Source: Cellulomonas fimi
GTDB taxonomy: Bacteria; Actinomycetota; Actinomycetes; Actinomycetales; Cellulomonadaceae
DNA length: 64,000 bases
Assembly (NCBI RefSeq): GCF_012952065.1
Contig: NZ_JABCJJ010000002.1
Span: 124,001 to 188,000, forward strand
Direction of reading: 5' to 3'
The first letter of the stretch is position 1; the number at the start of each line of letters is the position of its first letter. A program made the position numbers and the translations under genes. Shown here piece by piece: positions 45,128-54,860 of this stretch. The notes under the pieces are model-generated. The model was not told the DNA's origin. It saw only the letters and a list, made by a program, of their open reading frames with translations, and did not search any database.

Positions 45128-45675
45128 AACACCCCTTCGAGCAGGCCCGGGGGCAGGCGGATCGACAAGCCCTTCGTGAAGCCCACGTAGATCACGACGG
45201 CGAGCGTCGCGGAGATGAGGAAGTCGCGGACGTAGCGGCGGGCGCCGAAGGCGTACGCGATGGCCCAGAACGTCACCAGGGCGGTCGGCACGTAGCCCAG
45301 CCGCTCGAGGGTCAGCCCGTACCAGGCGATCGCGACCAGGACGATGAGCGCGGAGCGGACGTGAGCGACGTCGACGTCGACGTCGCCCTCACCCTCGTCC
45401 GGGTCTCCACGACCACCGAGGAGCACGTGCACGATGAGCGCCGCGGCCACCACCATCGTCACCACCGCGACGATGGTGGGGAAGAACCCCGCCCCGATGC
45501 CCGAGGCCGACGTCGAGGCCGGCAGCGAGCGGGCGTCAAGGACGACGAGGACGCCGACGGCCAGGACGGCCACGCCCAGGACGAGCTCGCCCCACGCGAC
45601 ATGGCGGCGAGCCCGCCCATCCGGGGCGGAGGGGGTCTTCGGCGTCGCCCGCCGGGCGCCGCCGTCGGCCGTCAC
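45124..45675 (-). CDS. tctB: Tripartite tricarboxylate transporter small permease (TctB)
   Basis: This 183-residue protein has four predicted helices ([79 protein letters not shown]), as in TctB. GTG 45675 is chosen because it overlaps the tctC stop in the GTGA style seen between the other genes of the operon. An acidic loop ([17 protein letters not shown]) follows helix two. Confidence 0.85.
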   Translation of the reverse strand: MTADGGARRATPKTPSAPDGRARRHVAWGELVLGVAVLAVGVLVVLDARSLPASTSASGIGAGFFPTIVAVVTMVVAAALIVHVLLGGRGDPDEGEGDVDVDVAHVRSALIVLVAIAWYGLTLERLGYVPTALVTFWAIAYAFGARRYVRDFLISATLAVVIYVGFTKGLSIRLPPGLLEGVL

Positions 45676-46709
45676 TGGACGAGACCGAGGCCCTCGAGAA
45701 CCTCGGTGACGCGGGTGTTCTCCTCCTCGAGCCACGTACCGAACTCCTCACCGGAGAGGTAGGCGTCGTCCCAGGCGTTGTCGGTGAGGGTCTGCTGCCA
45801 CGTCTCGGACTCCTGCAGGGCGTCCAACGTGGCGATGTACTGGTCGATGGTCTCCTGGGGCAGGTCGGCCGGGGCCATGATCGAGCGCCAGTTGAAGAAC
45901 TCCAGGTCCTCGAGGCCTTCGTCGGTCAGCGTGGGGGCGTCGGGGATGGAGGAGACCGGCTCGAGGGAGGAGACGACGAGCGCACGGAGCTCGCCGCTCT
46001 CGATCTGCGCCGCGAACTCGCCCGTGCCGGAGATGCCGGCCGCCACCTGGTTGCCCAGCAGCGCCGTCGTCGCCTCGCCGCCGCCGGAGAACGGGACGTA
46101 GTTCAGGTCGCTCGGGGTGATGCCCCGTGCCTCCGCAAGGAGACCGAGGAAGAGGTGGTCGGCGCTACCCGCCGAGCCGCCGGCGATCGGCACGGCGGCC
46201 GGGTCCTCCTCGATGGCGGTGAGCAGGTCGTCGAGGGTCTGGAACTCCGAGGCGGCCGGGACCACGATCACCTCGTACTCGCCGATCATCCGGGCCAGAG
46301 GGGTGACGTCATCGAGCGTGATGTCGGCGTTGTTGGTGATGATGCCGGTCATCATCGCCAACCCTGAGGCCATCCACAGGCCCTCCTTGCCGGTCTGCGG
46401 GGCGATCTGCGCCAGGGCGACCGTGCCGGACGCGCCGGGAACGTTGGTGACAGTGACCTGCTCGGCGAGCGATTCGTCCTGCAGCGCCGCCTGCACGGCG
46501 CGGGAGGTCTGGTCCCACCCGCTGCCCGGGGCGGCGGGTGCGATGATCTCCAGCTGGGTGATGGGCTCGGCGGCCGCGGCGCCGCCGCCCGTGGCGGAGG
46601 TCTCTTCACCGCCAGCGGCGCCGGTGCCGGTGTCGCCGCCTCCGCAGGCGGCGAGCGTCAGGGCGACGGTGGTGAGGGCAAGGAGGCCAAGGGGGCTGCG
46701 AGGACGCAT
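45672..46709 (-). CDS. tctC: Tripartite tricarboxylate transporter substrate-binding lipoprotein (TctC)
   Basis: This 345-residue binding protein has the signal peptide LGLLALTTVALTLAACGGG with the lipobox Cys near residue 21, so it is membrane-anchored outside the cell. The mature part has the Bug/TctC pattern IIAPAAPGSGWDQTSRAVQ and GSAGSADHLFLGLL. It is the first gene of tctCBA. ATG 46709 begins the signal peptide. Divergent from the GntR regulator. Confidence 0.9.
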   Translation of the reverse strand: MRPRSPLGLLALTTVALTLAACGGGDTGTGAAGGEETSATGGGAAAAEPITQLEIIAPAAPGSGWDQTSRAVQAALQDESLAEQVTVTNVPGASGTVALAQIAPQTGKEGLWMASGLAMMTGIITNNADITLDDVTPLARMIGEYEVIVVPAASEFQTLDDLLTAIEEDPAAVPIAGGSAGSADHLFLGLLAEARGITPSDLNYVPFSGGGEATTALLGNQVAAGISGTGEFAAQIESGELRALVVSSLEPVSSIPDAPTLTDEGLEDLEFFNWRSIMAPADLPQETIDQYIATLDALQESETWQQTLTDNAWDDAYLSGEEFGTWLEEENTRVTEVLEGLGLVQ

Positions 46710-46801
46710 CGGAGACCTTCCGGTTCGACTGCACATCGTTGTCAGTGTCTGCCCCCGGTCGACCGGTCGCCAGCGCGGGTGCTGACCGGAACCTACTGCG
46801 G

Positions 46802-46817
46802 TGTATGCATGTATGCA
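46802..46817 (+). promoter_or_regulatory. Putative GntR operator (TGTATGCATGTATGCA)
   Basis: Two adjacent TGTATGCA copies form a tandem repeat with an internal TGCA-N4-TGCA symmetry. It lies between the divergent tctC and GntR starts, where a local regulator of both would bind. Confidence 0.5.
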
Positions 46818-46847
46818 AGGTCGAGATCTGCTGAAAGACTAACTGGC

Positions 46848-47510
46848 ATGTCGATTGCCAACGTCCGACGGGGGACAGGTCTGGAGACGGTGTATGCCAC
46901 GGTCCGCGGGCAGATCATCGACGGGTCGCTAGGCCCGGGGGACCGGCTGACCGAGCCGGCTCTCGCCGAGCGGCTGAATGTGAGCCGGACCCCAGTGCGC
47001 GAGGCGCTACGCCTCCTGCTCGCTGAGGGGCTCGTCCACCGTCAGCTCTCCGGCGGCCTGCGCGTGGCGCCGCTGCGGCGGGAGGATCTCGCCCGGATCT
47101 TCGACATCAGGGCACGGCTCGAGGGCCTGCTTGCCCGTGACGCGTCCCTGCGGATGACGCTCGAGGCGAGGTCGCGGCTCGAGAAGCTGTTGGAGCGGAT
47201 GGACCGTGCGGAAGGCGACGAGTCCGAGATCCTGCGCCTTGGCCGGGAGTTCCACGCTACCGTCGCCGAGTGCGCCGACAACCCCTGGTGCAGCCAGCTG
47301 CTGCACGAGATCCGCGGCCACGTCGACCGGTACAAGGCCTGGGCCACGAGCGATCCGGGCAGGCCGGCGAAGGCCGCGGTCGAGCACCGCGCCATCTTCG
47401 ATGCCCTGATGTCCGGGGACCCGGACGCAGCCGACCGGGTGATGCAGGAGCACGTGGTAAGCAGCGCCGTCGCCGCCCGGCGTGCTCTGCCGCCGGAGTG
47501 TCCGAGCTAG
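46848..47510 (+). CDS. GntR-family (FCD) regulator of the tct operon
   Basis: This 220-residue regulator has an N-terminal winged helix (VRGQIIDGSLGPGDRLTEPALAERLNVSRTPVREALRLL, residues 19-57, discussed in parts) and a C-terminal FCD ligand domain (REFHATVAECADNPWC; EHRAIFDALMSGDPDAAD) with the His/Asp pattern that binds a metal-carboxylate. It is divergent from tctC and likely controls it in response to the transported acid. ATG 46848. Confidence 0.87.
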   Translation: MSIANVRRGTGLETVYATVRGQIIDGSLGPGDRLTEPALAERLNVSRTPVREALRLLLAEGLVHRQLSGGLRVAPLRREDLARIFDIRARLEGLLARDASLRMTLEARSRLEKLLERMDRAEGDESEILRLGREFHATVAECADNPWCSQLLHEIRGHVDRYKAWATSDPGRPAKAAVEHRAIFDALMSGDPDAADRVMQEHVVSSAVAARRALPPECPS

Positions 47511-47568
47511 CTCTGTGGACCGCGCCGACAGCCAAGACCCCGACCGCCTCGACCGAGAAAGGACCGCG

Positions 47569-47958
47569 ATGACGATCGTCGTCGGCTACACCACCAAGCC
47601 CGAGGGCAGGGCTGCGCTCGCCCGCGCCATCCACGAGGCCCAGGCCCACGCCGAGGACGTGCTCGTCCTCAACGTCTCGGCAGGGCAGGCCTACGCTGAC
47701 CCGCTGCTCGCCAGCGAGGACGAGTTGGACGAGGTCCGCGCCCAGCTCGCGGACGCCCGTGTGAAGGGGGAGGTCCGCCAGCTCATGCGGGGCAAGGACG
47801 TGGCCGACGAGCTCTACGCGATCACCAACGAGCTAGGGGCCAGCCTGCTCGTCATCGGCCTGCGCAAGCGCTCACCCGTGGGCAAGCTGGTCCTCGGCAG
47901 CAACGCCCAGAAGATCCTGCTCTCGGTCGACGTCCCTGTGCTGGCCGTCAAGGCCTGA
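47569..47958 (+). CDS. Universal stress protein (UspA family)
   Basis: This 129-residue single-domain Usp starts MTIVVGYTTKPEGRAAL. It has the nucleotide-binding signature GLRKRSPVGKLVLGS near residues 100-114, followed by AQKILLSVDVPVLAVK. These bind ATP and accumulate under stress. ATG 47569 lies 59 bp after the GntR stop on the same strand and may be co-transcribed with it. Confidence 0.88.
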   Translation: MTIVVGYTTKPEGRAALARAIHEAQAHAEDVLVLNVSAGQAYADPLLASEDELDEVRAQLADARVKGEVRQLMRGKDVADELYAITNELGASLLVIGLRKRSPVGKLVLGSNAQKILLSVDVPVLAVKA

Positions 47959-48280
47959 GAGGGGCCGGGCCAGGAGAGCTCCTGTGGAGATCGCGACAGA
48001 GATCGACGCACCGCCGGAACGCCGTTTGCCGTCGGTCGAGAGACAGATTTTCGAAGGTGATCAAGGAACTGCCCGAGGTCGCTCGACAGTCCCGGCGGAC
48101 GCCTGCTGGGCGTCTACCAGTGGTCCCGCCTTGACCCGGTCGCGTGTGCCTGGACGATCTCGGTCAGAGCGGTTCGCCCACCCGACCGCGGTGTTCACCG
48201 AGCGCATGATGACCCACCGGCATCTGCAGCCTGCCCGGACACCCGTTGTCGGATCCGCCCTCAGCGGAGGAGGGCGCGTC
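47959..48280. other. Intergenic, no gene seen
   Basis: These 322 bp separate the Usp gene from the convergent pyruvate-oxidase-type gene. A short palindrome CAGGAG-AG-CTCCTG (47971-47984) just after the Usp stop could act as a weak terminator. Nothing else is recognisable. Confidence 0.5.
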
Positions 48281-50007
48281 TCAGAAGAGCTGTCGGTAGT
48301 TGGCGGTGGCCAGGTCGAGCAGCTCGTCCCCGCGTCCTGACAGCACGGTGCGGATGGCGTAGAGGGTGAAGCCCTTGACCTGCTCGGCGGTGATCTTGGG
48401 CGGGATGCTGAGCTCGTCCCGCTCTGTGACGACGTCGACGAGCGCCGGACCGGGATGCGCGAACGCGTCTGCGAGGCCGGAGCGGAGGTCTGCGGACCGC
48501 TCGACCCGGATGCCCTTGATCCCGATGGCCTCGGCCACGGCGGCGAAGTCGGGGTTCTTCAGCTCGGTTCCGAAGTTCACGAAGCCGGCGGCCTTCATCT
48601 CGAGCTCGATGAAGTTGAGCGAGGAGTTGTTGAAGACGACGACCTTGACCGGCAGGCGGTGCTGGGTGAGGGTCAGCAGCTCGCCGAGGAGCATGGCGAG
48701 CCCGCCGTCCCCGCTGAGCGCGATCACCTGCCGGTCCGGGAAGGCCTTCTGGGCTCCGATGCCGTGGGAGAGGGCGTTCGCCATCGTGCCGTGGGTGAAC
48801 GACCCGATGAGCCGGCGCCCGCCTCCCGCGTGCAGGTAGCGGGCGGCGTAGATGACCGGTGAGCCGACGTCGGGGATCAGCACCGCGTCGTCGGAGGCCA
48901 GCTCGTCGACCAGGCGCGCCACGTACTGGGGGTGGATCGGTCGGTCGCCCCGCGACTCCGTGGCGAGGTCGTCGAGCCTGGCGCGTGTCTTGGCGTAGTG
49001 GTCGCGGGCGTCGTCGAGGTGGTCGCGGTTCTTGTCTCCGTCCAGCAGGGGGAGCAGCGCGCGTGCGGTCTCGCCGACGTCGCCGACGATCCCCAGGTCG
49101 AGCGGGGTGCGTCGTCCGAGCTGTTCGCCTCGGAGGTCGACCTGGATGATCTTCGCGTCCTGGGGGTAGAACTGCTGGTAGGGGAAGTCGGTCCCGAGCA
49201 TGAGCAGGGTGTCCGAGCTGTCCATGGCGCGGTAGCCGGAGGCGAAGCCCAGCAGCCCGGTCATCCCGACGTCGAAGGGGTTCTCGAACTCGATGCGGTC
49301 CTTGCCGCGCATGGTGTGGACGATCGGGGCCGCCAGGCGGTCGGCGAGGGCGACGACGTCGTCGTGCGCGTCGCCCACGCCGGCGCCGGCCAGGATGGTG
49401 GTGCGCCGGCCGGCGTTGAGGATGGCCGCGGCCCTCCGCAGCTCGCCGTCGGACGGGACCACCCGTGGCTGGGTGGGTGAGACGACCACCGTGCGCTCGT
49501 TCACGGCCCTGGCCAGGGCGACGTCGCCGGGCAGCACGATGACGGCGACGCCCCGCTGCTCGAGCGCGGAGCGCATCGCGATCTCGAGGACGCGCGGCAT
49601 CTGCTTCGGTCGGCGACGAGCTCGGCGTAGACGCTGCACTCGCGGAAGAGCTCCTGGGGATGCGTCTCCTGGAAGTAGCCGCTGCCGATCTCGCTGCTGG
49701 GGATGTGGGCGGCGATCGCCAGCACCGGCACGCGGCTGCGGGCCGCGTCGAAGAGGCCGTTGATGAGGTGGAGGTTGCCTGGTCCGCCGCTGCCGACGCA
49801 GACCGCGAGCCGCCCCGTGAGCTCGGCGTCGGCGGTCGCTGCCAGGGCGGCGGCCTCCTCGTGGCGGGTCGTCACCCACTCGATCGACCCGTCCCTGCGC
49901 ACCGCGTCCGTGAGGCCGTTGAGGGAGTCGCCCGCGATGCCGTACACCCGCTCGACGCCGTTCGCCCTCAGCACGGCCACGATGTTCTGCGCGATCGTGA
50001 TGGCCAC
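48281..50007 (-). pseudogene. Pyruvate oxidase/dehydrogenase-type TPP enzyme (PoxB-like), frameshifted
   Basis: The N-terminal third ([56 protein letters not shown]) and the remainder (FAD/central domain, then GDGGLAMLLGELLTLTQHRLPVKVVVFNNSS with the TPP-Mg motif) are in different frames. The break is near 49606-49611, where GAC-CGAAGCAGATG should read GAC-CCGAAGCAGATG; one base is missing. The joined product would be about 575 residues, the normal PoxB length, converting pyruvate to acetate and CO2 with electron transfer to quinone. With no other lesions it is a recent mutation or a sequence error. Confidence 0.85.
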
Positions 50008-50077
50008 GAGTGCTCCTCGATCCCTCGGCGCTGGTCGTCCCTTCCTAGCACGTGCGCGACGTCACAGCGCCCGAGGG

Positions 50078-50101
50078 AACTAGTTGACAGTTCATCTAGT
50101 T
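50078..50101 (+). promoter_or_regulatory. Inverted repeat operator between the poxB-like and FMN-reductase genes
   Basis: AACTAG (50078-50083) and CTAGTT (50096-50101) are perfect inverted arms around TTGACAGTTCAT. The AT-rich TAGTTGACAGTTCATCTA form resembles MarR/HxlR-type operators, and it embeds a TTGACA box. No regulator gene is adjacent. Confidence 0.55.
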
Positions 50102-50154
50102 AGACCAGCCGGAGGGGTCGATCACCGGCCCCACGTCAGAGTGAGAGGGAGTCC

Positions 50155-50736
50155 ATGACCAAGATCGCCATCGTCACCGGCAGCATGCGCCCCGGACGGC
50201 AGAGCCTGAACGTCGCCCACTGGGTCAAGTCGATCGCCGACCAGCGGCCCGACGCCGAGTTCGAGATCGTCGACATCGCCGACTTCGACCTCCCGGTGTG
50301 GCAGGAGGCGACGCCGCCGTCGTGGGGCCCCGCCCAGTCGGCCGAGGGCCAGACCTGGTCCGCGAAGATGGCGGAGTTCGACGGCTTCGTGTTCGTCGTC
50401 TCCGAGTACAACCACTCGATCACCGGCGCGCTGAAGAACGCGCTCGACTACCTCTCGCCCGAGCTGACCAACAAGGCGGCCGGCTTCGTCTCCTACGGTT
50501 CGGCCGGCGGGGCCCGCGCGGTCGAGCACCTGCGCGGCATCCTGTCCGAGATGCAGGTCGCGCACGTCCGCAACGCGGTTCTGATGTCGCTGTTCACCGA
50601 CTTCGAGAACTTCTCGGTGTTCACCCCGACCGAGCCGGCCGCCGCGAGCGTGGAGCCGATGCTCGACCAGCTCGTCACGTGGACCAAGGCGATGGAGTCG
50701 GTGCGCGCCGGCGACTTCACCCCGGTGGCCGCCTGA
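50155..50736 (+). CDS. NADPH-dependent FMN reductase family protein
   Basis: This 193-residue flavodoxin-like protein starts MTKIAIVTGSMRPGRQSLNVA, where GSMRPGRQS is the FMN phosphate loop. EYNHSITGALKNALDYL near residues 83-99 is the second signature of NAD(P)H:FMN/quinone reductases. It probably reduces quinones or azo compounds using FMN. It is divergent from the poxB-like gene across a putative operator. Confidence 0.88.
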   Translation: MTKIAIVTGSMRPGRQSLNVAHWVKSIADQRPDAEFEIVDIADFDLPVWQEATPPSWGPAQSAEGQTWSAKMAEFDGFVFVVSEYNHSITGALKNALDYLSPELTNKAAGFVSYGSAGGARAVEHLRGILSEMQVAHVRNAVLMSLFTDFENFSVFTPTEPAAASVEPMLDQLVTWTKAMESVRAGDFTPVAA

Positions 50737-50835
50737 GCCTCGCACCGACGCGGCGCGGACCCGTCCGTGCCGCGTCGGGCCGCGCGAGGCCGGCCCGGCC
50801 GGGCGGGCCGGTCGAGCGGTTCTCGGTGGCGCGTC

Positions 50836-51042
50836 TCAATCGAGCCTGAAGCCCACCTTGAGCAGCACCTGGAAGTGCCCGACCCGGCCGTCGTCGATCA
50901 TGCCGCGAACCTCCTTGACCTCGAACCAGTCGAGGCCGCGCAGCGTCTGGCTCGCCTTCTCGATCCCGTTCCGGATCGCCTGGTCCATACCGTCCGGCGA
51001 CGTGCCGACGATCTCGGTGACCTTGTAGGTGTTGTCTGCCAT
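50836..51042 (-). CDS. Dodecin
   Basis: This 68-residue protein (MADNTYKVTEIVGTSPDGMD) has the flavin-stacking Trp in LDWFEVKEVRG and the C-terminal GHFQVLLKVGFRLD strand, matching dodecins in length and sequence. Dodecins form hollow dodecamers that bind flavins and buffer them. The ATG at 51042 follows a GGAGGGCC-like ribosome site. The 290 bp upstream hold no gene. Confidence 0.92.
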   Translation of the reverse strand: MADNTYKVTEIVGTSPDGMDQAIRNGIEKASQTLRGLDWFEVKEVRGMIDDGRVGHFQVLLKVGFRLD

Positions 51043-51334
51043 GAGGGCCCTCCTCGCGGTCCTGGGTTCGCACGAGTCTTCCGCTGACCCCCCGCGCTGG
51101 CAATCGCCCTGCCCCGGACGCCCGCACGTCGGCGGGAAACCCCTGTTCCGGTGACCACCCGACCTCGCCGTGGTGCCTGATCTCACGCGCCGGCTGCAGC
51201 CCGGTGTGGGGGTGCGGCGGCACACGCATGCCACCGGTGGCGGCGACGTCAGGAGAACGACCCCGAGCACCGGTCGGGGTGACCCGACCGTCGGACGGCG
51301 GTAGGTCACCCGCACGAGCAACCCCTCATGCGCG

Positions 51335-51778
51335 TCAGCCTGTCTGCGGCCGCCCCGTGATGTACGTCGTCAGCTGGTCGCGCTCGTCCTGCACCTCGGC
51401 GATCCGCTGCTTGACGACGTCGCCGATGCTCACGATCCCGGCGAGGCGGCCGTCCGCGACCACGGGCAGGTGCCGGATCCGGCGCTCGGTCATGACGGTC
51501 ATGAGCTCGTCGATCCGGTCGTCGGGGTCGCACGTGTGGACCTCGGCGGTCATGATCTGCGACACCGTGCCGTCCAGGACGTGGTCGCCGTCGGCGTGCA
51601 GCCGTCGCACGACGTCCCGCTCGCTCACGATCCCGTCCACCCGCGCTCCGTCGGCCGAGACCACCACCGCACCGATCCGGTGCTCGGCCAGCAGCCCGAG
51701 CAGCTCGCGCACGCTCCGCCCCGGCTCGATGGTGACGACCGTCCCGCCCTTGCGCCTGACCACCTCGTTGACGTGCAC
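51335..51778 (-). CDS. Two-CBS-domain protein
   Basis: This 147-residue protein consists of paired CBS domains: VSERDVVRRLHADG in the first and LPVVADGRLAGIVSIGDVVKQRI in the second. Such stand-alone pairs bind adenosyl ligands and often regulate redox or transport partners. GTG 51778 (MHVNEVVRRKGG) is chosen for its GAAGGGGG ribosome site; the longer open frame would overlap the neighbouring oxidoreductase. It follows the FAD/Rieske gene on the same strand. Confidence 0.85.
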   Translation of the reverse strand: MHVNEVVRRKGGTVVTIEPGRSVRELLGLLAEHRIGAVVVSADGARVDGIVSERDVVRRLHADGDHVLDGTVSQIMTAEVHTCDPDDRIDELMTVMTERRIRHLPVVADGRLAGIVSIGDVVKQRIAEVQDERDQLTTYITGRPQTG

Positions 51779-51912
51779 CGTGGAAGCACCCCCTTCACCG
51801 ACGCTCACCACGACGCGCGCCGTCGCGGTCTCGCTGCTGCTGACCGTACCGAGATGGCCGGGACGCGGATAGGGCCCGACGACGCGGCCCCGGCCGCGCA
51901 CCTCGCCTCGTC

Positions 51913-53451
51913 TCACCCCGCCGGCGGATCCAGCTCCACCCGGTCGAGCGGACGGTTCGCGGGGCCCTGGAGGACCGCGCCGTCGACCGCGAAGCGCGAG
52001 CCGTGGCACGGGCACTCCCAGGCCACCTCGGTGTCGTTGAAGTGCACGAGGCAGCCAAGATGCGTGCACCGCGCCGAGACCGCGTGCAGCGCACCGGCGT
52101 CGTCGCGGTAGACGGCGCAGCGCTTCCCCTCGACCTTGAGCACCGCACCGGCGCCGGGCGCGATCTCCTCCACGGAGTCGACGTCGGACCGACGCAGCCG
52201 GTCGCCCACGAAGTGCCGCGCCACGGTGCCCTGCAACGTCGCGAGCGGACCGGCCTCCTGGCGCAGGTGCAGGCGGCGCGGGTCGTACAGGTCGGTCCAG
52301 GGCAGCGTCTGCCCGGCGATGGTCGCCGCCAGCAGCCGGCCGGCCATGACGCCGTTGCTCATCCCCCAGCCACCGAACCCGGCGGCGACGTAGACGTTCC
52401 GGGCGCCCGGGTGGAACGGCCCGACGAAGGGCAGCTGGTCGGTCGTGCTGTTGTCCTGCGTCGCCCAGCGGTAGAGGACCTCGGCGGCGGGGAACTTCTC
52501 CCGCGTCCAGGCGATCAGGCGCTCGTAGCGCTCGGCCACCTCACCCTGCTCCGCGGTGCCCGGCGTGAAGTGCTCGCCGGTGACGATGAGCAGCCGTCGG
52601 CCGTCGTCGTACGGGGCCGTGCGGACGGAGCGGGTGTTCTGCTCGGGGGTGATGTAGATGCCGCCAGGGTCGTCGGCGGCGGGGATGGCCGCCGCGACCA
52701 CGACCTCGCGCACCGGATCGAGCCGCGTGAACAGCATCGCCCGGTCGAACACCGGGTAGTGCGTCGCGACCACGACGTGCCCGGCCGTCACGACGGAGCC
52801 GTTCTCCGTGGTCACCCGGCACGGGTCGCCCTCCGTCAGGTCCACGGCGCGCGAGTGCTCGAAGATCCGGCCGCCGCGGCGGACGAGGTCCTCGGCGAGG
52901 CCGAGCAGGTACGTGCGCGGGTGGAACTGGGCCTGGTCCTCGACCCGCACCGCCCCGGCGACCCGGAACGGCAGACCGGTCTCGGAGACGTAGGTCGCCG
53001 GCAGCCCGGCCTCCGACGCCGCGACGACCTCGTCGCCGATGTCGTCGAGCTGGTCCACGCCCTCGACGAACGTGTAGCCGGGGACACGCTCGAGGTCGCA
53101 GTCGATCCCGAGCTCGGCCGAGACGGCCGCGACCCGCTCCACGGCGTCCTGCTGGGACCGCGCGTAGAGGGCAGCGGCCTCGGCCCCGAACGCGCCGCGG
53201 AGCTTGCCGTAGAGCAGCGTGTGGAGGGACGAGAGCTTCGCGGTCGTGTGGCCCGTGACCCCCGCGGCGATCCGGTCCGACTCGAGCAGCACCACCCGGT
53301 ACCCCGCGGCCGCCAGCTCCCACGCGACCGAGATGCCGGCGATCCCCGCACCCAGGACGGCGACGTCGGCCTCGACGTCCGCCTCCAGCGTCGGGTAGGT
53401 AGGCCCGGGAGCGGTGTGCAGCCAGTACGACTCTTCGGTGCCCAGGAGCAT
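51913..53451 (-). CDS. FAD-dependent oxidoreductase with C-terminal Rieske domain
   Basis: This 512-residue protein has a DAO-type FAD domain (VAVLGAGIAGISVAWELAAAG near residues 30-50; GWGMSNGVMAGRLLA) and a C-terminal Rieske [2Fe-2S] domain with CTHLGC and CPCHGS. This combination is widespread in actinobacteria and of unknown substrate; electrons probably pass from the flavin to the Rieske centre. ATG 53451 is preferred, as the residues upstream in frame are Arg-rich and not protein-like. Confidence 0.9.
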   Translation of the reverse strand: MLLGTEESYWLHTAPGPTYPTLEADVEADVAVLGAGIAGISVAWELAAAGYRVVLLESDRIAAGVTGHTTAKLSSLHTLLYGKLRGAFGAEAAALYARSQQDAVERVAAVSAELGIDCDLERVPGYTFVEGVDQLDDIGDEVVAASEAGLPATYVSETGLPFRVAGAVRVEDQAQFHPRTYLLGLAEDLVRRGGRIFEHSRAVDLTEGDPCRVTTENGSVVTAGHVVVATHYPVFDRAMLFTRLDPVREVVVAAAIPAADDPGGIYITPEQNTRSVRTAPYDDGRRLLIVTGEHFTPGTAEQGEVAERYERLIAWTREKFPAAEVLYRWATQDNSTTDQLPFVGPFHPGARNVYVAAGFGGWGMSNGVMAGRLLAATIAGQTLPWTDLYDPRRLHLRQEAGPLATLQGTVARHFVGDRLRRSDVDSVEEIAPGAGAVLKVEGKRCAVYRDDAGALHAVSARCTHLGCLVHFNDTEVAWECPCHGSRFAVDGAVLQGPANRPLDRVELDPPAG

Positions 53452-53672
53452 GTCAGCCGTCCTCGGTCGAGCCACGCCCGTGCGCCCGTCTCGCGCGGCG
53501 CGGTCCCGGCGACGCGGCCCGGCGGCCACGTCCCGTGATGATGGCCCGCGCCACGCGGCCCGGCAACCGCGCACGAGCGTCCGGCGGGGACTCCCGCTCA
53601 CCAGGGCGCGGGTGAATCATGGGAGCGCACGCCGGCGCGGGCGGGCGCGTGCCTCACGAGAAGGGTGTCGAC

Positions 53673-54842
53673 ATGGAGCTGTCGGACCGGGCCAGGGCGG
53701 CGAGCGCGGCGATCGAGCCGGTGACGTCGTTCTTCCTCTCGTTGCGCGCGATGGGCGACAGGCCCGACGTCGTGGACCTCACCTTCGGCGACCCGCACGA
53801 GATGCCGCTGCCCGCCCTCGTCGACGCGATCCGGGCGAACCTCGAGCCGCGTGCCGAGGACTGGTTCGCGTACAAGTCGAGCCAGGCGCCCGCCCAGGAG
53901 GCGATCTCCGCCGGCCTGCGCGCCGAGCTCGGACTGGACGTCGAGCCCGCGGACATCGCGATGACGCAGGGCGCGTTCGGCGCCATCGCGCTCGCCTTCA
54001 GGCTCGTGGCCGACGCCGGGAGCGAGGTCGTGATCCCCGAGCCCGGCTGGTTCTACGCGCCGATGCTGCGCGCGGCCGACATGGTGCCCGTCGTCGCGTC
54101 GCTCGCCCCCGACACGTTCGACCTGGACGTCGAGGCGATCGCGCGCGCGATCACGCCCCGCACCCGCATGGTCGTGGTGAACTCGCCGGCGAACCCGACC
54201 GGCCGGGTCTACGGACGCGACCGGCTGGTCGAGCTGGCCGCGGTCCTCGAGGAGGCGTCGGCCCGCCACGGCCGCCGGATCTGGCTGCTGTCGGACGAGC
54301 CCTACCGGCGGATCCGCTTCGACGGCACCGGGTTCACCAGCCCGGCCGCCTGCTACGCGTGGACGCTGGTCGACTACAGCTACGGCAAGGTGCTGCTCGC
54401 CCCTGGGCAGCGGCTGGGCTACCTCGCGCTCTCCCCGCTGATCCCGGCGGCGGACCGCGACGCGCTGCGCGGCGTGTTGCTCCCGCTGCAGCTCGCGATG
54501 GGCTGGGGCTTCCCGGACGCGCTCATGCAGTACGCCGCGCCGGCGCTCGAGTCGGTGTCGATCGACCTGGCCGAGCTCACGCGACGGCGCGACCGCACCG
54601 TCTCGGCCCTGACCGACGCCGGGTACCGGCTCACCGTGCCCGAGGGCACCTTCTACCTGTGGGGAACGGCGCCGGGCGGCGACTCCGTCGCGTTCGCCGC
54701 CGCGCTGGCCCAGCGCGGGGTCTACGTCCTGCCGGGGACCGTGTTCGGGCGGCCCGAGAACTTCCGGATCAGCCTCACCGCGACGTCGGACATGCTCGAG
54801 CGGGCGCTGCCCGCGCTCCGCGAGGTCGGGGCCACGGTCTGA
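53673..54842 (+). CDS. Class I/II PLP-dependent aminotransferase
   Basis: This 389-residue fold-type I aminotransferase has EPGWFYAPML and NSPANPTGRVYGRDRL (the PLP-contact Asn/Pro segment), SDEPYRRIRF with the PLP-ring Asp and Tyr, and the Schiff-base Lys in DYSYGKVLLAPGQRLGYL. The carboxylate-binding Arg is in NFRISLT. It transfers amino groups between an amino acid and a 2-oxo acid; specificity is not evident. ATG 53673 follows GAGAAGGG. Confidence 0.88.
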   Translation: MELSDRARAASAAIEPVTSFFLSLRAMGDRPDVVDLTFGDPHEMPLPALVDAIRANLEPRAEDWFAYKSSQAPAQEAISAGLRAELGLDVEPADIAMTQGAFGAIALAFRLVADAGSEVVIPEPGWFYAPMLRAADMVPVVASLAPDTFDLDVEAIARAITPRTRMVVVNSPANPTGRVYGRDRLVELAAVLEEASARHGRRIWLLSDEPYRRIRFDGTGFTSPAACYAWTLVDYSYGKVLLAPGQRLGYLALSPLIPAADRDALRGVLLPLQLAMGWGFPDALMQYAAPALESVSIDLAELTRRRDRTVSALTDAGYRLTVPEGTFYLWGTAPGGDSVAFAAALAQRGVYVLPGTVFGRPENFRISLTATSDMLERALPALREVGATV

Positions 54843-54860
54843 GGTGTCGCCGCGGCGACC

